Positions 30,685-40,887 of a stretch of 64,000 nt of DNA are shown here, in pieces (the stretch's first letter is position 1; the number at the start of each line of letters is the position of its first letter). The stretch comes from an uncultured Aquimarina sp. GTDB lineage: Bacteria; Bacteroidota; Bacteroidia; Flavobacteriales; Flavobacteriaceae. The translations under genes were made by a program, and so were the position numbers. The stretch is from NCBI GenBank assembly GCA_937951135.1, contig CALFCI010000088.1, positions 1 through 64,000 of the forward strand. Direction: 5' to 3'. The notes beneath the pieces were generated by a model, which searched no databases, was not told the origin of the DNA, and saw only the letters and a program-made list of their open reading frames with translations.

Positions 30685-31476
30685 ATGAGTGATATACTAA
30701 AAGTACCAACGATGGCAGAATACCTTGCAGAAGGTAAACGACCCGAAGTTTTGTTTTGGGTAGGGTGTGCAGGTAGTTTTGATGATAGAGCTAAAAAAAT
30801 TACCAAAGCTTTTGTGAAATTATTACATAAAGCAGGAGTAGATTTTGCAGTATTGGGAACAGAAGAAAGCTGTACTGGAGATCCTGCAAAACGCGCAGGA
30901 AATGAATTCTTATTTCAAATGCAAGCGGTAACCAATATAGAGGTGCTTAATGCTTATGAAATAAAAAAAGTAGTGACAGCGTGTCCGCATTGTTTTAATA
31001 CCTTAAAAAACGAATATCCAGTTTTAGGAGGTAATTATGAGGTCATGCATCATACTCAGTTTTTAAAATCATTGCTAGACGAAGGAAGGCTTTCTGTAAA
31101 TGGAGGTACGTTTAAAGGAAAACGAATCACATTTCATGATCCTTGTTATTTAGGACGTGCCAATGAAGTATATGAAGCACCTAGGGAAGTACTTAAAAAA
31201 CTAGAAGCAGAGTTGATAGAAATGAAACGATGCAAGCGTAATGGATTGTGTTGTGGAGCAGGTGGAGCACAAATGTTTAAAGAAGCAGAACCTGGTACGA
31301 AGGAGATCAATATAGAACGTACCGAAGAAGCACTCGCTATTCAGCCCGATATTATAGCAGCAGGTTGTCCTTTTTGCAATACAATGATGACAGATGGTGT
31401 AAAAAATAAAGAACAGGAGCATAAAGTAGAGGTTATGGATATTGCTGAATTAATAGCAAATGCTCAAGAGTTGTAG
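30685..31476 (+). CDS. (Fe-S)-binding CCG-domain protein (HdrB/D C-part-like)
   Basis: EVLFWVGCAGSFDDRAKKI, TACPHCFNTLKNEY, TFHDPCYLGR, CKRNGLCCGAGGAQMF, AAGCPFCNTMMTDG: two CCG-type cysteine clusters. Confidence 0.92.
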   Translation: MSDILKVPTMAEYLAEGKRPEVLFWVGCAGSFDDRAKKITKAFVKLLHKAGVDFAVLGTEESCTGDPAKRAGNEFLFQMQAVTNIEVLNAYEIKKVVTACPHCFNTLKNEYPVLGGNYEVMHHTQFLKSLLDEGRLSVNGGTFKGKRITFHDPCYLGRANEVYEAPREVLKKLEAELIEMKRCKRNGLCCGAGGAQMFKEAEPGTKEINIERTEEALAIQPDIIAAGCPFCNTMMTDGVKNKEQEHKVEVMDIAELIANAQEL

Positions 31477-31696
31477 TAACTTCAAAAAAAACAATGATTA
31501 TCTTACCATTAGTGTATTAAAAATTAAATTAATAAGGTTATATCTTAATATTTTCACATTTTTATGCCGCTATTTTTCTTAAAATTTAGTTCCTATTCTT
31601 TTCATGAAAGCGGAATAGTTTTTGTTTCTTAGTATACTCAAAATAATACCCTCCATTTCTGTTTTGAAATCATAAATAGAATAGGAACTATTAATT

Positions 31697-32221
31697 TTGA
31701 TAATAACTCAAATAGAGTTGCATAAAAAAAACATAATGTTAGCAGATTTTAATACCCTTTCAGAAACTTCTAGAGTTTGGATATACCAATCTAATCGTTC
31801 TTTTTCAGAAACAGAATTGATTGAGATTCATAAAAAGACAGAAGCTTTTATAACACAATGGACAGCACACGGGGCAGATTTAAAGTCTGGTTTTGAAATC
31901 AAGTACAAACGATTTATTTGTATTGCCCTAGATCAAACTTTAAATAGTGCGACAGGCTGTTCAATAGATGCCTCAGTACATTTTATGCAAGAATTAGAAA
32001 AAGCATACGATGTAAACCTACTAGACCGAATAAATGTCTCTTACAAACAAGGAGAGTATATAGCATATAAACCTTTAGCAGATTTTAAAAAAATGGCTAA
32101 AAATCGAGCTGTTTCCCCAAACACCGTAGTATTTAATAACCTAGTGACTAATATTGCCGAATACCGTACCCATTGGGAGGTTCCTGCAAAGGAGAGCTGG
32201 CATAGTCGTTTTTTAAAATAA
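31697..32221 (+). CDS. Conserved flavobacterial cytosolic protein; no Walker motifs seen
   Basis: MLADFNTLSETSRVWIYQSNRSFSETELIEIHKKTEAFITQWTAHGADLKSGFEIKYKRFICIALD...; likely start at MLADF (41-43 codons shorter N-term possible). Confidence 0.7.
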   Translation: MIITQIELHKKNIMLADFNTLSETSRVWIYQSNRSFSETELIEIHKKTEAFITQWTAHGADLKSGFEIKYKRFICIALDQTLNSATGCSIDASVHFMQELEKAYDVNLLDRINVSYKQGEYIAYKPLADFKKMAKNRAVSPNTVVFNNLVTNIAEYRTHWEVPAKESWHSRFLK

Positions 32222-32227
32222 ATTTTT

Positions 32228-35158
32228 GTGTGGCAACGTAACCTACAGTATTGTATATTTTATATTTTTTTAGTTTCTATTTCTGCAATTGGACAACAAG
32301 AACTAAAAAAACCTTTGATCACCGATGATGTTGAATATCAACGATATTGGGTGGATAGTATATACAATCAAATGACCCTAAAAGAAAAGATAGGGCAATT
32401 GTTTATGGTCGATTTGTTTTCTTCTAAAACTAAAGAAGAAACCGATAAAGTAAAACGACTCATTGAAGAATATCATATTGGAGGTATTATCTTTTCTAAA
32501 GGGGGACCGCAGCGACAAGCAAAGCTAAATAATGAATGCCAAGACCTTTCTAAAGTTCCATTATTGGTAGCAATGGATGCAGAATGGGGATTAGCAATGC
32601 GTTTAGACTCTACGTATGCATTTCCTTGGAATATGACCTTGGGAGCAATACAAGATAATGCCTTGATTGAAAAAACAGGACAGCATATTGCGAAGCATTG
32701 TAAACGACTGGGAGTACATGTTAATTTTGCTCCAGTTGTGGATATGAATACAAATCCTAATAATCCAATTATAGGAAATCGTTCTTTTGGTGAAGATCGT
32801 GATGCAGTTACAGAAAAAGCATTGGCCTTCATGAAAGGCATGCAGAAGGAAGGTGTATTGGCTAATGCAAAACATTTTCCAGGTCATGGAGATACAGATA
32901 GTGATTCTCATAAAACATTACCCACGATCAGTTTTGATGCAAAACGAATTGATAGTATAGAGTTATATCCCTACAGGAAGCTTATAGCAGAAAAGCTATC
33001 TAGTGTCATGGTGGCGCATCTTAACATCCCTAGTATTGAATCTAGACCTGGATATCCATCTTCAATATCAGAAAAAGTAGTAACGACGCTGCTAAAAGAT
33101 AGTTTACAGTTTGAAGGCTTGATTTTTACAGATGCCTTAAACATGAAAGGTGCTTCAAATTTCAAAGATCCGGGAGACATTGATTTGGCAGCATTTTTAG
33201 CAGGAAATGATGTGTTATTAATTTCTGAAGATATACCCAAAGCAATACAAAAAATAGTAGCGGCTTATTACAGTGGTCAAGTCACAGAAGAGCGTTTGGC
33301 GTATTCTGTTCGTAAAATCTTACAAGCTAAATATAAAGCAGGATTACACCAATATACCCCGGTAAACACCATAAACCTTGTAGAAGACCTTAATACTGTA
33401 GCAGATGAAGTGTTACATCATCAACTTGTAGAGCATTCCTTAACCGTATTAAAGAATTATAAGGCAGTACTTCCGATTAAAAATTTGGAAAGGAAAAAGA
33501 TAGCCTATGTGGCTATGGGAGATGATTCTGGAGATGCTTTTTATCAAGAATTACAAAAATATGCTACAGTTGATATTGTAAAGGAAGCACAATTATCAGA
33601 TCTTATTGAAACACTACGAGCCTATAATTATGTGATTATAGGATTTCATAAATCCAATCGTTCCCCTTGGAAAAAATACAAGTTCACGGATAAAGAATTG
33701 GTTTGGTTACATGAAATCACACGGTTAAATACCACAGTGCTTTCGGTATTCGCTAGACCTTATGCAATGTTAGATGTGTTAAGTACCACTAATTTTGAAG
33801 GGGTTTTGATGGCCTATCAAAATAGTGAGATCGCGCAACAGAAAGCAGCGCAGCTATTATTTGGAGCTTTAGAGGCTAAAGGAAGATTGCCAGTGACACT
33901 GGGTACTCAATTTCCATTAGGAACAGGCTACGATACAAAGTCTTTGAAAAGGTTGTCTTATGGTATTCCAGAAAGTGTAGGGATGAATTCGATGATCTTA
34001 AAAAAGATAGATTCCATAGTTCAACTTGCTATTCAGGACACCATGGCTCCTGGAGTTCAATTGCTAGTTGCGAGAAAAGAAAAAATAATATTCAATAAAA
34101 ATTATGGGTATCATACCTATAAAAAGAAGCGAAAAGTAAGGAGTGAAGATATTTATGATGTCGCTTCTTTAACGAAAATTTTGGCAACTTTACCTTTAAC
34201 CATGCAGTTAAAAGATCAAGAAGTGCTGTCAATGCAAACTAAAGTAGGAGAGCTTCTACCGTCCTTTAAGGGCTCAAATAAAGAACATATTACAGTGCGC
34301 TCAATGTTGTCGCATTATGCAAAATTGAGATCATGGATACCTTTCTATCGATATACATTAGATTCTATTACAGGGCTGCCTGATGCAAAATATTATCGTG
34401 CTAAGTCTGAGGCTGGTTTTTCAACTCAGGTAGCAAAAAAGTTATATATCCGCGATGATATGACGGATTCTATAATGGTACAAATCCGAGATAGTGAATT
34501 AAGGAAAAGACTTCGATATAAGTACAGTGATCTTCCTTATTACATTATGAAAAAATTTATAGAGCAGCATCATAAAAAATCATTAGATGTATTGACTCAA
34601 CAGTATGTGTATCGCCCTTTAGGAGCGATGCATACAGGATATTTACCCTTAAATAGATTTGATAAAAAACAAATCATACCAACAGAAGACGATACATCAT
34701 TTCGTCAACAAGTGATACATGGGTATGTACACGATCAAGGTGCTGCCATGATGGGTGGTGTAGGTGGTCATGCAGGTTTATTTGGAAATGCAAATGATAT
34801 TGCGAAAATCATGCAAATGTATCTTAATGAAGGGTATTATGGAGGGAAACGATATATTGCAGCAGAAACGTTAAATGCATTTAACACCTGTTATTACTGT
34901 CCTAGAGATGTAAGACGGGGTGTTGGGTTCGATAAGCCGCAATTAGGAAAGGCAGGACCTACATGTGGTTGTGTGTCTAAACAAAGTTTTGGACATAGTG
35001 GTTTTACAGGTACGTTTACATGGGCAGACCCAGCAGAAGAGATCGTATATGTATTTTTAAGTAACCGTACATTTCCAGATGCAGCAAACCGTAAATTGAT
35101 TTCAAATGATATCCGTTCAGAGATTCAACGTGTGATTTATGAAGCTATTGAAGACTAA
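32228..35158 (+). CDS. Fusion of GH3 (NagZ-like) and C-terminal serine beta-lactamase-type hydrolase
   Basis: GH3: NFAPVVDMNTNPNNPIIGNRSFGED, KHFPGHGDTDSDSHKTLP, GLIFTDALNMKGAS. Beta-lactamase: ASLTKILATLP (SxxK), YSDLPYYIM, FGHSGFTGTFTWADP. Confidence 0.93.
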   Translation: MWQRNLQYCIFYIFLVSISAIGQQELKKPLITDDVEYQRYWVDSIYNQMTLKEKIGQLFMVDLFSSKTKEETDKVKRLIEEYHIGGIIFSKGGPQRQAKLNNECQDLSKVPLLVAMDAEWGLAMRLDSTYAFPWNMTLGAIQDNALIEKTGQHIAKHCKRLGVHVNFAPVVDMNTNPNNPIIGNRSFGEDRDAVTEKALAFMKGMQKEGVLANAKHFPGHGDTDSDSHKTLPTISFDAKRIDSIELYPYRKLIAEKLSSVMVAHLNIPSIESRPGYPSSISEKVVTTLLKDSLQFEGLIFTDALNMKGASNFKDPGDIDLAAFLAGNDVLLISEDIPKAIQKIVAAYYSGQVTEERLAYSVRKILQAKYKAGLHQYTPVNTINLVEDLNTVADEVLHHQLVEHSLTVLKNYKAVLPIKNLERKKIAYVAMGDDSGDAFYQELQKYATVDIVKEAQLSDLIETLRAYNYVIIGFHKSNRSPWKKYKFTDKELVWLHEITRLNTTVLSVFARPYAMLDVLSTTNFEGVLMAYQNSEIAQQKAAQLLFGALEAKGRLPVTLGTQFPLGTGYDTKSLKRLSYGIPESVGMNSMILKKIDSIVQLAIQDTMAPGVQLLVARKEKIIFNKNYGYHTYKKKRKVRSEDIYDVASLTKILATLPLTMQLKDQEVLSMQTKVGELLPSFKGSNKEHITVRSMLSHYAKLRSWIPFYRYTLDSITGLPDAKYYRAKSEAGFSTQVAKKLYIRDDMTDSIMVQIRDSELRKRLRYKYSDLPYYIMKKFIEQHHKKSLDVLTQQYVYRPLGAMHTGYLPLNRFDKKQIIPTEDDTSFRQQVIHGYVHDQGAAMMGGVGGHAGLFGNANDIAKIMQMYLNEGYYGGKRYIAAETLNAFNTCYYCPRDVRRGVGFDKPQLGKAGPTCGCVSKQSFGHSGFTGTFTWADPAEEIVYVFLSNRTFPDAANRKLISNDIRSEIQRVIYEAIED

Positions 35159-35299
35159 ATAAGTGCTTTCATATAAGTATATGATCGATAAAAATCATAA
35201 TGATTTGAATTTTAGTAATACAAATAGAAAGTTGTCTGATAAAAAGAATAGTTGTCTTTATTCTTGACTTTATTTCGATATTTCTGGGCTTAAAAAATG

Positions 35300-35836
35300 T
35301 TACTTTTCAAAAAAGCTAAATACAGAACCTCCATAGCGTCTAGCATTGGTAAAACAGGGTGTATCCTCTAGTGTTGTATGTTTAGAATGTTCTATAATCA
35401 GTACGCCATCATCATTTAAGAGCTCTTTTGTAAAAACAAGTTCAGCGATTTTAGCAAACTCTTCTGTCGTAAAATCATAAGGAGGGTCTGCAAAAATAAG
35501 ATCAGCTTTATGACGGACTTTTCCCAAATACGAATACACATCACTTTTTATCGTTTGTATTGGAAATTCTAAGGTTTCAGCAGTGCTTTTAATAAACCCC
35601 ACACAACCAAAATGAGTATCCACAGCTGTGATATGTTGAGTACCACGAGAAGCAAATTCATAGCTAATATTACCAGTACCCGCAAAAAGATCTATTACGG
35701 TAATGGAAGGGAAGTGAAAAGAATGATTTAAGATGTTAAATAAGCCTTCTTTAGCCATGTCCGTAGTTGGACGAACAGGAAGCTTCTTGGGAGCCTGTAA
35801 TCGCTTTCCTTTGTAATGTCCTGATATGATTCTCAT
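35300..35836 (-). CDS. rsmD: 16S rRNA (guanine966-N2)-methyltransferase RsmD
   Basis: MRIISGHYKGKRLQAPKKLPVRPTTDMAKEGLFNIL, VIDLFAGTGNISYEFASRG, ADLIFADPPYDF. Confidence 0.95.
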   Translation of the reverse strand: MRIISGHYKGKRLQAPKKLPVRPTTDMAKEGLFNILNHSFHFPSITVIDLFAGTGNISYEFASRGTQHITAVDTHFGCVGFIKSTAETLEFPIQTIKSDVYSYLGKVRHKADLIFADPPYDFTTEEFAKIAELVFTKELLNDDGVLIIEHSKHTTLEDTPCFTNARRYGGSVFSFFEK

Positions 35837-35839
35837 AAG

Positions 35840-36670
35840 TTATATAGTGCTAAGTAATGCAAAGTGTTTTCTAGCTTCTGTGTTAGAAGCGGTGTCAGTA
35901 AATTTTGAATGCTCATGAGCTATAATGTCCATAAGACTAATGTTTCTTATATATTGATGTGCAATGGCATAATATTCATCTGTTGTAGCGATATCTCCTA
36001 AACAATATAAAGGGAACTCTTCAGGGTTTAAGGATAATTGTTCTGTTGTAAATAATAAGTGATATAGAAAATCTTCTTTGGTTTGAGCGCTAAAGGTATT
36101 GGCTAGAAGTAAATGTCCTGCATTGATAATAATGAGATCGAATGACATCTTATTTTTATGGGCGTATACTACAGTACCAGTATTATTTTTTTCTTTACTT
36201 AGAAGTTTGTCAATTAATAGGGTAGCAGTATGGGTATAATTAAAAGATCCAAAACTATCAAATAAAAAATTATTAATATTCATGTATGGAATATAGACAA
36301 TGACCAACTCATGTTGAGTTAATACATCATAGGCAATGAAATCATTGGAAAGTACCTTTACATTGGATTGCAAGTATGTATTTAGCATATTTTCATCAAA
36401 TAATGCTAGTGGTACTATGGTGTATAGTTCATTTTCGTATACTACATTAATAGTGTTAAAAACAGCGTTAAGCAAAGGGTGTTCGCGAAATAACTCTTTT
36501 ATCTTGCTTAGGGCAAGTTCAGGAGAAAGTATAGTGTTAAAATCAATAGATCCTACAGGAGTGACTTCTTGTTCAGAATTTAGGACACAAAAAGAAAGTC
36601 CATTCAAGCTTACCTGAATGGACAATGTATCTTTAAAAGAATCAGTACTGCTATTAGTCGTTTGCACCAT
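35840..36670 (-). CDS. DUF3822-family protein
   Basis: Directly upstream of rsmD (3-nt gap), SLNGLSFCVLNSEQ...; flavobacterial synteny. Confidence 0.75.
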   Translation of the reverse strand: MVQTTNSSTDSFKDTLSIQVSLNGLSFCVLNSEQEVTPVGSIDFNTILSPELALSKIKELFREHPLLNAVFNTINVVYENELYTIVPLALFDENMLNTYLQSNVKVLSNDFIAYDVLTQHELVIVYIPYMNINNFLFDSFGSFNYTHTATLLIDKLLSKEKNNTGTVVYAHKNKMSFDLIIINAGHLLLANTFSAQTKEDFLYHLLFTTEQLSLNPEEFPLYCLGDIATTDEYYAIAHQYIRNISLMDIIAHEHSKFTDTASNTEARKHFALLSTI

Positions 36671-37298
36671 AAGTTTTAGGCCAGTTACCAGAAGTATTGA
36701 TTTCTGTCATAGATCCAACAGCAATATAAGAACCGTTTACACCATCTACTGATTTTACATCTTTTTCTTGCGTCAACAGATCTTGATCTTGATCATGTAA
36801 TAAATCATCTTTAGTGATCTTCGCTTCAAATACAGGAACCTTAAGACCATTTTTGTCTGCAATGCCTGCATCTAATTTGATATTAATTTTCTTATCTTCA
36901 ATATCTAATACCATCATGTTTTTGTAACGATCAGATTTTTTAAATAAAGAGTCTTTTACAGATGCATAACCAATAGTATCTACAACAATAGTATCTTTAG
37001 GTTCATCAATATTCAATATTTTATTAAAACGAACAAAACTAGAATCTCTTCGCTGTGTAAGTGTAAACTTCGCTGTCTCGATAAAGTTAATTAATTTTGC
37101 AGGATCTTTTTGGAATTTTCCAGTTACAGTTTTGTGAGCAAGTTCTGCATCACGAATATCCTTTAGTTTTTCAATTGCTTGAGCATAACGATCCTTTTTT
37201 GTTTCATTAAATTTTACAGGACCATTTACAGAGTTGTATACTAAGTATCCTAAAAAAAGGATAACTACCCATAGGATTAATTGAAGAAAAATTTTCAT
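36654..37298 (-). CDS. Membrane-anchored hypothetical protein
   Basis: MKIFLQLILWVVILFLGYLVYNSVNGPVKFNETKKDRYAQAIEKLKDIRDAELAHKTVTGKF; 17-bp overlap with the downstream gene. Confidence 0.7.
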   Translation of the reverse strand: MKIFLQLILWVVILFLGYLVYNSVNGPVKFNETKKDRYAQAIEKLKDIRDAELAHKTVTGKFQKDPAKLINFIETAKFTLTQRRDSSFVRFNKILNIDEPKDTIVVDTIGYASVKDSLFKKSDRYKNMMVLDIEDKKINIKLDAGIADKNGLKVPVFEAKITKDDLLHDQDQDLLTQEKDVKSVDGVNGSYIAVGSMTEINTSGNWPKTYGAND

Positions 37299-37430
37299 TT
37301 TATAATGTAGCTTTAAAAATTAGTGTATCCGCAAATCTACAATTTTTTTTCAATCGTAAAAGGCAATAGCCAAAAAATCCTCACTATCTTTGATATATTT
37401 TTAACAAAAACGAATTTAAGTTCAAAATTA

Positions 37431-38858
37431 ATGAATGAAAAAACTGATTTTTATACTACTTTAATACAAGATTTTTCATTTACTCCTACCTTAAAACAAG
37501 ATGTAGTTTTACAGAAACTTGCTGATTTTGTGGTTTCTAAGGAAAAAGATACACTGTTTCTTCTTAAAGGATATGCAGGTACAGGAAAGACAACACTTAT
37601 TGGTACACTGATAAAAAATATTTGGAAGGTAAAATTAAGTTATGTGATATTGGCGCCCACAGGTCGGGCAGCAAAAGTGATTAGTAACTACGCAAATAGT
37701 CCAGCGCAAACCATTCATCGTGCAATTTATTATCCAAAGCGCAATAGTAGTGGAGGGCTAGCATTTCAATTAAAACAAAATAAAAGCCGAAATACTATTT
37801 TTATAGTGGATGAAGCTTCTATGATTCCAGATACGCCTAGTGATAGTAAATTATTTGAAAATGGTTCATTGCTAGATGATTTAATGTTATATGTGTATTC
37901 CGGGCATAATTGTAAAATTTTATTTATTGGTGATACCGCTCAGTTGCCTCCAATACGTCTAGAAGTGAGTCCAGCACTCAATTTAGAGACATTATCATTA
38001 GGGTTTAATAAAGAAGTTACGCATATAGAATTGGATGAAGTAGTGCGGCAAGCTTCGGATAGTGGTATTCTAATGAATGCTACACGTTTAAGAGAGTTTT
38101 TGAATGAAGGTTTTTATACCTCGTTCGAGTTTACGCTTAATGGGTATCCAGATGTGGTACGATTAATCGATGGTCATGAAATTATAGATGCCTTACAAGA
38201 TTCTTATACACAGTCAGGTCATGAAGAGTCTGTAATCATAGTACGTTCTAATAAACGAGCGAATACATATAATCAACAGATACGATCCCGTATTCTCTTT
38301 CAGGAAAATGAACTATCTGCGGGGGATTATGTAATGGTAGTAAAGAATAATTATTTTTGGTTGGATCCTAAAAGTGAAGCAAGTTTTATAGCTAACGGGG
38401 ATACTATAAAGATTTTAGAAATATTTGCAATTAAAGAATTATATGGGTTTCGGTTTGCAGAAGTGAAAGTAAGTCTGGTAGATTATCCGAATCATAAACC
38501 TTTTGAAACGGTATTAATTTTAGATACCATTTCTGCGGAGACACCGTCAATGTCGTATGAAGATTCGAATCGGTTATATCAAGAAGTGGCTAAAGATTTT
38601 GAAGAAGAGACCTCTAAATATAAAAAGTTTTTAGGAGTGAAAAACAATAATTTTTTTAACGCATTACAAGTCAAATTTTCTTATGCGATCACATGTCATA
38701 AGTCGCAAGGAGGGCAATGGGATACCGTTTTTGTAGAGCAACCTTATCTTCCAGAGGGCATTAATAAGGATTATTTGAGGTGGTTATATACGGCAATTAC
38801 AAGAGCTAAAACTAAATTATATCTTATAGGGTTTAAAGATGATTTTTTTGAAATGTAA
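37431..38858 (+). CDS. ATP-dependent RecD-like DNA helicase (SF1)
   Basis: LLKGYAGTGKTTLIGTLI, APTGRAAKVISNYA, FIVDEASMIPD, FSYAITCHKSQGGQWDTVFVEQ, LYTAITRAKTKLYLIG. Confidence 0.92.
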   Translation: MNEKTDFYTTLIQDFSFTPTLKQDVVLQKLADFVVSKEKDTLFLLKGYAGTGKTTLIGTLIKNIWKVKLSYVILAPTGRAAKVISNYANSPAQTIHRAIYYPKRNSSGGLAFQLKQNKSRNTIFIVDEASMIPDTPSDSKLFENGSLLDDLMLYVYSGHNCKILFIGDTAQLPPIRLEVSPALNLETLSLGFNKEVTHIELDEVVRQASDSGILMNATRLREFLNEGFYTSFEFTLNGYPDVVRLIDGHEIIDALQDSYTQSGHEESVIIVRSNKRANTYNQQIRSRILFQENELSAGDYVMVVKNNYFWLDPKSEASFIANGDTIKILEIFAIKELYGFRFAEVKVSLVDYPNHKPFETVLILDTISAETPSMSYEDSNRLYQEVAKDFEEETSKYKKFLGVKNNNFFNALQVKFSYAITCHKSQGGQWDTVFVEQPYLPEGINKDYLRWLYTAITRAKTKLYLIGFKDDFFEM

Positions 38859-38982
38859 CATTGTGTTTAATTATTTCAAGACATAATTGATATGTTTTTT
38901 TTTTAAAACTATTAGTTATCTGTATTAAAAAATCGATTAAAAAAACTATTTTTGGGTTTACTAAAAAAAGAAAATTTTTATT

Positions 38983-40860
38983 TTGAATACTACGAAATTA
39001 AAAGTAATAGCTATGATTCCTGCGAGATATGCAGCATCTAGATTTCCTGGAAAGTTAATGAAAGATTTAGGGGGGAAAACCGTAATTCAAAGAACGTATG
39101 AGGCCGCAGCTAGTGCAGCGCTTTTTGATGATATATATGTAGTTACAGATAGTGAAATTATTTACAATGAGATAATTTCTAATGGTGGTAAGGCAATTAT
39201 GAGTATTAAAGAGCATAGCTGTGGAAGTGATCGTATTGCAGAGGCAATAGAGAATATGGATGTTGATATTGTAGTTAATGTACAAGGAGATGAACCCTTT
39301 ACTGATAAAGGAAGTTTAGAAAAAGTACTAAACGTATTTTATGATGAAGATGCGGACCGGATTGATTTAGCAAGCTTAATGACTCCTATGAATGATTGGG
39401 ATGATATTATCAATGCTAATAGTGTGAAAGTAATTACGGATAAAAATAATTATGCATTATATTTTTCTAGGTCTCCAGTGCCATACCCTAGGGATAAAGA
39501 AGGGGGGTATACGTATTTCAAGCATAAAGGAATATATGCGTTTAGAAAACAAGCACTATTAGATTTTTATCATTTACCTATGCGGCCTTTAGAAGCTTCA
39601 GAAAAAATAGAATGTATTCGATATTTAGAGTATGGTAAAAATATAAAAATGATAGAGACAGATCATGAAGGAGTGGAGATTGATACTCCCGAGGATCTTG
39701 AAAAAGCAAATAAAAGAATTAATAAACAAAACTTTTTTGATATAGAAACGACAGCTATTTTAGAAGGTAAAAAAATCTCTAAACATAAAAATTTCCCAAT
39801 GGTGCCTAGAGTAGTTTTTGGGGAAGGTTCATTTAATCAAGTAGGTGATATCTTGTTAGAACAGCGTAAAGGAAATGCGCCTTTTGTATTTGTTATAGAT
39901 GATGTTTTTGAACAAAATAAAATATTAATTGAGTCTAGGATTCCTTTAGAAAGCATGGATAAAATTATTTATGTTTCTACAAAGGACGAGCCAAAAACAA
40001 GTCAAGTAGATGCTTTGGTTACTGTTATTAAAGAAGAATATAACTTCATGCCTAGTGGTATAATAGGAATTGGTGGAGGATCAGTTTTAGATTTAGCTAA
40101 AGCAATTGCCATCATGATTACTAATGAGGGAAGTGCCAAAGATTATCAAGGATGGGATCTAGTAAATAATAAGGCAGTTTATCATGTAGGGATTCCTACA
40201 ATATCAGGTACAGGAGCAGAAGTGTCTAGAACAACTGTGTTAACGGGGCCCGAAAAGAAGCTGGGTATTAACTCAGATTACACACCGTTTGATCAAGTAA
40301 TTTTGGATCCAGAATTAATTCATGGAGTTCCTAAACAACAATGGTTTTACACTGGTATGGATTGTTATATCCATTGTGTAGAATCGTTAACAGGTACATA
40401 TTTAAACGCATTTAGTCAAAGTTATGGAGAGAAAGCATTAGATCTTTGTAATGAAATATTTTTAGATTCTAATTTAAGTAGAGAAGAGGCAGATGCGAAG
40501 TTGATGATGGCGTCATGGCATGGCGGAATGAGTATAGCATATTCTCAAGTAGGCGTTGCTCATGCGATGAGTTATGGATTAGCTTACGTATTAGGAACAA
40601 AACATGGTATTGGAAATTGTATTGTGTTTAATAAATTAGAAGAGTATTATCCTGAAGGAGTGGCTACATTCAAAAAAATGATAGCCATTAATGGTATTGA
40701 GCTTCCTGAAGGAGTTTGTAAGGATGTCTCTGAAGAGGATATGGATACGATGGTTTCAGTAGCTTTAGGTTTAGTACCATTATGGGAAAATGCTTTAGGA
40801 AAAGATTGGAAAACTAAAGTTAATCCAGAAAAATTAAAAGCACTCTATAGATCGTTGTAA
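38983..40860 (+). CDS. Bifunctional fusion: CMP-Kdo synthetase (KdsB-like, ~aa 1-245) with iron-containing alcohol dehydrogenase resembling Kdo 8-oxidase KdnB (~aa 260-625)
   Basis: Kds[66 protein letters not shown]. Fe-[76 protein letters not shown] start; one uninterrupted frame. Confidence 0.92.
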   Translation: MNTTKLKVIAMIPARYAASRFPGKLMKDLGGKTVIQRTYEAAASAALFDDIYVVTDSEIIYNEIISNGGKAIMSIKEHSCGSDRIAEAIENMDVDIVVNVQGDEPFTDKGSLEKVLNVFYDEDADRIDLASLMTPMNDWDDIINANSVKVITDKNNYALYFSRSPVPYPRDKEGGYTYFKHKGIYAFRKQALLDFYHLPMRPLEASEKIECIRYLEYGKNIKMIETDHEGVEIDTPEDLEKANKRINKQNFFDIETTAILEGKKISKHKNFPMVPRVVFGEGSFNQVGDILLEQRKGNAPFVFVIDDVFEQNKILIESRIPLESMDKIIYVSTKDEPKTSQVDALVTVIKEEYNFMPSGIIGIGGGSVLDLAKAIAIMITNEGSAKDYQGWDLVNNKAVYHVGIPTISGTGAEVSRTTVLTGPEKKLGINSDYTPFDQVILDPELIHGVPKQQWFYTGMDCYIHCVESLTGTYLNAFSQSYGEKALDLCNEIFLDSNLSREEADAKLMMASWHGGMSIAYSQVGVAHAMSYGLAYVLGTKHGIGNCIVFNKLEEYYPEGVATFKKMIAINGIELPEGVCKDVSEEDMDTMVSVALGLVPLWENALGKDWKTKVNPEKLKALYRSL

Positions 40861-40887
40861 GGATGAAATTATTAATCTAATACTTTT

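Noticed and set aside
31697-32221. ABC transporter ATPase (a label I recall being used for similar flavobacterial proteins)
   Set aside because: No Walker A, Walker B or ABC signature motif in the sequence, so annotated only as a conserved protein.
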